17,106 nucleotides of DNA from PWHW01 sp964435025 (GTDB lineage: Bacteria; Patescibacteriota; Minisyncoccia; Minisyncoccales; PWPS01), in the NCBI GenBank assembly GCA_964435025.1, contig CAYSXL010000011.1, positions 1 through 17,106 of the forward strand. The letters run 5' to 3'. The first letter of the stretch is position 1. Every line of letters starts with the position of its first letter. The position numbers were made by a program, and so were the translations under genes. Below, one piece after another: positions 15,036 through 17,106 of the stretch. The notes under the pieces are model-generated. The model was given only the letters and a program-made list of their open reading frames with translations. It was not told where the DNA came from and ran no database searches.

Positions 15036-17045
15036 TTACTCTACAAGTTTTAGAAACTCTTTCTCACTGAGTACCGTTACTCCTAAGTCTTTTGCCTTTT
15101 CCAGTTTTGTTCCCGGGTTTTTTCCGGCCACCAAGTAGTCAGTATTTTGAGAGATAGAAGAAGAGGCCCTTCCCCCAACACCGACAATTTTATCTTCCGC
15201 CTCCTCTCTCTTTAATTTGCCAAGTGTTCCCGTAACAACAAAAACCTTTCCTCCGAGTTTCTTGTTCCTCTTCTCTCCCTTTACGAACACCCCCGCTTTT
15301 TCCAATTTTTCCAGGAGTTCTTTATTTCTCTTGTCACGGAAAAAATTATACAGGCTTCTTGCTGTAACAGGCCCAATATCATAAACCCGGGAAATCTCTT
15401 CAAGGGACGCCCTTTTAATGCGGTTTAAGCTGCCAAAGTGGTAAGAGAGTTCCCGCGCAGTGCTCTCTCCCACAAAGGGAATGGATATCGCCTGTAAGAA
15501 CCTGGAAAGAGGAATCTTTTTTTTCTCTTTTATCGCCTCTATTAAATTATTTACCGATTTTTCGGCAAACCTTTCCAGGGGAAGAAGATCGCCCTCTTTC
15601 AGGAAAAAAATATCCGCCGGGTCGGAAATAATTCCTTCTTCGAGAAGCTTGTTTACTCCTTTTTCGCCAAGCCCATCTATATCAAACCCTTTTTTGGAAA
15701 CAAGGTGGCGAAGCCTCTCCTTTCTCGTTCCCCGGCAATCTCTATCTTTGCAATACCAACGCACTTCTCCCTCGGGCCTCACAAGCTTGCTTTTACACAA
15801 TGGACATTCCTTGGGAAATCTAATATTTTTCCGGCTTCCATTACGAAGCTCTGTAAGCACCTTTACCACACGGGGAATAACATCTCCCGCTCTTCCCACG
15901 ATAACGGTATCCTTTATTTTTATTCCCAGTCTTTTTATCTCGTCTTCATTATGGAGTGTCGCGCGCGAAACCGTTACCCCTCCTAAGTTTACGGGTTCCA
16001 AAATAGCAACGGGCGTTATTGCTCCCGTTCTTCCCACCTGAAACTCCACATCCTCAACCACTGTAGTGGTTTGCTCTAAGGCAAATTTATAAGCAATGCC
16101 CCCTCTTGGTGCCTTTCCCGCCGTTCCCAAATTTTCAAAAACACGATTTTCATTTACAAAAACCGCTATTCCGTCTATTTGGTAAGAGTAGCTTTCCCTT
16201 TCCTTTTCTATTTTCTTATAAAACTCAAAAACCTCCGCCAGTCTCTTACACTCCTTTTCTCTGTCTACCGTCTTAAATCCCATTTCTCTTAAAAGAGCAT
16301 GTTTATCTTTGTGTGTTTTTGCCCTGAAAGGTTCTACCACTTCTCCCTCTTTTGTGTCCGCTACCAAGTCATAGGCAAAAAAGTCAAGATTTCGTGAGGC
16401 AGCTACTTTAGGGTCGAGTTGCCTTATAGACCCGGCGGCAATATTTCTCGGGTTGGCATAAAGAGGAAGATCTTCCTTTTGTCTTTCTTTGTTTAATCTT
16501 TCAAATTCTTTTTTGGAAATAAAAACTTCTCCGCGAACAACGACGCTCCTTTTTTTCTTTTCAAGGAGCCTTAGGGGAATCGCTTCAATCGTTTTTAAGT
16601 TTTGCGTAACATCTTCTCCCATTCTCCCGTCGCCCCTTGTGGCGCCTCTCACCAAGACATCGTTCTCGTAGGTAAGCTCTATGGCAAGCCCGTCTACCTT
16701 GAGTTCGGAAAAGTAGGTAAACTTCTCGGGAGTGATTCTCGTAATTCTCTTTTCGAACTCTTCCATGTCCTCCTTGGAAAAAGCATCTTGGAAAGAGAGC
16801 ATATTTCTGTAATGCCTCGTTTTTCTGAACTCTTCCAAAGGTTCCCCCTCTACTCTTTGGGTGGGGGAGTCGGGAGTAACGAGATGCGGAAACCTGCTCT
16901 CTAAGTCAAAGAGTTCTTTTTTAAGAGAATCCAGTACAGAAGAAGAAATCTCTTCCTTGTTTAAAACATGGTAGAGATATCGGTGGTGATTTATTATTTC
17001 TCTCAGTTTCTTTATTCTTTTTTTTTCGTCATCTCTCTCTTTCAC
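15036..17045 (-). CDS. ligA: NAD+-dependent DNA ligase LigA
   Basis: This 669-residue enzyme seals nicks in replication and repair using NAD+. Domain Ia covers ~1-70. The nucleotidyltransferase domain has the adenylated lysine in ELKVDGLA (Lys116) and VRGEVF (~170-175). The OB domain contains QVGRTGAITP and RAGDVIP. A Cys4 zinc site (414, 417, 432, 437), helix-hairpin-helix region and C-terminal BRCT domain (596-669) complete the normal architecture. Three cofactor residues of E. coli LigA differ in gap-free alignment: Asp32 is Ser35, Tyr35 is Leu38, and motif IV Lys290 is Phe296. The start codon is GTG; no in-frame ATG lies between it and the upstream TGA. It leads a run toward rodA. Identification is certain; the substitutions may be typical of the lineage. 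Confidence 0.97.
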   Translation of the reverse strand: MKERDDEKKRIKKLREIINHHRYLYHVLNKEEISSSVLDSLKKELFDLESRFPHLVTPDSPTQRVEGEPLEEFRKTRHYRNMLSFQDAFSKEDMEEFEKRITRITPEKFTYFSELKVDGLAIELTYENDVLVRGATRGDGRMGEDVTQNLKTIEAIPLRLLEKKKRSVVVRGEVFISKKEFERLNKERQKEDLPLYANPRNIAAGSIRQLDPKVAASRNLDFFAYDLVADTKEGEVVEPFRAKTHKDKHALLREMGFKTVDREKECKRLAEVFEFYKKIEKERESYSYQIDGIAVFVNENRVFENLGTAGKAPRGGIAYKFALEQTTTVVEDVEFQVGRTGAITPVAILEPVNLGGVTVSRATLHNEDEIKRLGIKIKDTVIVGRAGDVIPRVVKVLTELRNGSRKNIRFPKECPLCKSKLVRPEGEVRWYCKDRDCRGTRKERLRHLVSKKGFDIDGLGEKGVNKLLEEGIISDPADIFFLKEGDLLPLERFAEKSVNNLIEAIKEKKKIPLSRFLQAISIPFVGESTARELSYHFGSLNRIKRASLEEISRVYDIGPVTARSLYNFFRDKRNKELLEKLEKAGVFVKGEKRNKKLGGKVFVVTGTLGKLKREEAEDKIVGVGGRASSSISQNTDYLVAGKNPGTKLEKAKDLGVTVLSEKEFLKLVE

Positions 17046-17073
17046 AAACTTACAATTTAAAAATATTAATCAA

Positions 17074-17106
17074 ATGGAAAAAAAACACCCTCATACGGAT
17101 AAAAGT
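17074..17106 (+). CDS. Possible start of a divergent gene, truncated by the window end
   Basis: An ATG at 17074 opens a frame MEKKHPHTDKS that stays open to the last base, pointing away from ligA. A TACAAT -10-like box (17051-17056) precedes it in the 28-base divergent spacer, without a good -35. Eleven residues are too few to identify a product, and the frame could be chance. Confidence 0.3.
   Translation, partial: MEKKHPHTDKS

Overview
This window looks like part of a compact chromosome from the Candidate Phyla Radiation (Patescibacteria), probably a Parcubacteria-type organism. That placement is inferred from short core proteins, tiny intergenic gaps, start codons that mostly lack a Shine-Dalgarno sequence, and an NAD+-dependent DNA ligase with unusual cofactor-pocket residues. 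The genetic code appears standard: rpsF ends sensibly at TGA, and the other stops are TAA and TAG. No rRNA, tRNA, CRISPR array or insertion sequence is visible, and no gene-free stretch exceeds about 215 bases.

Left end (1-890): an AT-rich type IV toxin-antitoxin/abortive-infection module, abiEi-abiEii, on the minus strand. The toxin runs off the window edge. Its promoter carries a 13-bp inverted repeat that looks like the AbiEi operator. A phosphomannomutase/phosphoglucomutase gene (891-2210, minus) lies upstream of it. A short divergent spacer then holds a good extended -10 promoter for the plus-strand rpsF-ssb-rpsR operon (2324-3517), which encodes ribosomal protein bS6, single-stranded DNA-binding protein and ribosomal protein bS18.

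Right part (3520-17045): everything is on the minus strand. In transcription order it is ligA, rodA, rpoB, rpoC, ftsK, recA. These genes cover nick sealing, cell-wall elongation, transcription, chromosome segregation and recombination. A consensus promoter touches the rodA stop and drives rpoBC through a structured leader of about 180 nt. A strong intrinsic terminator ends rpoC, and ftsK-recA appears to restart from a near-leaderless extended -10 promoter. A possible divergent gene begins at the right edge.

The main unexpected signals are: (1) a 7-bp-periodic degenerate microrepeat filling three operon spacers (rpsF-ssb, ssb-rpsR, rpoB-rpoC) and apparently running into the annotated 5' end of rpsR; (2) LigA lacking three residues that bind NAD+/AMP in the E. 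coli enzyme; (3) a terminator-like hairpin in the rpoBC leader just downstream of a second -10 box; (4) the AbiE operator candidate; and (5) natural substitutions at rifampicin-resistance positions of RpoB, in loop L2 of RecA and in the phosphohexomutase active site.
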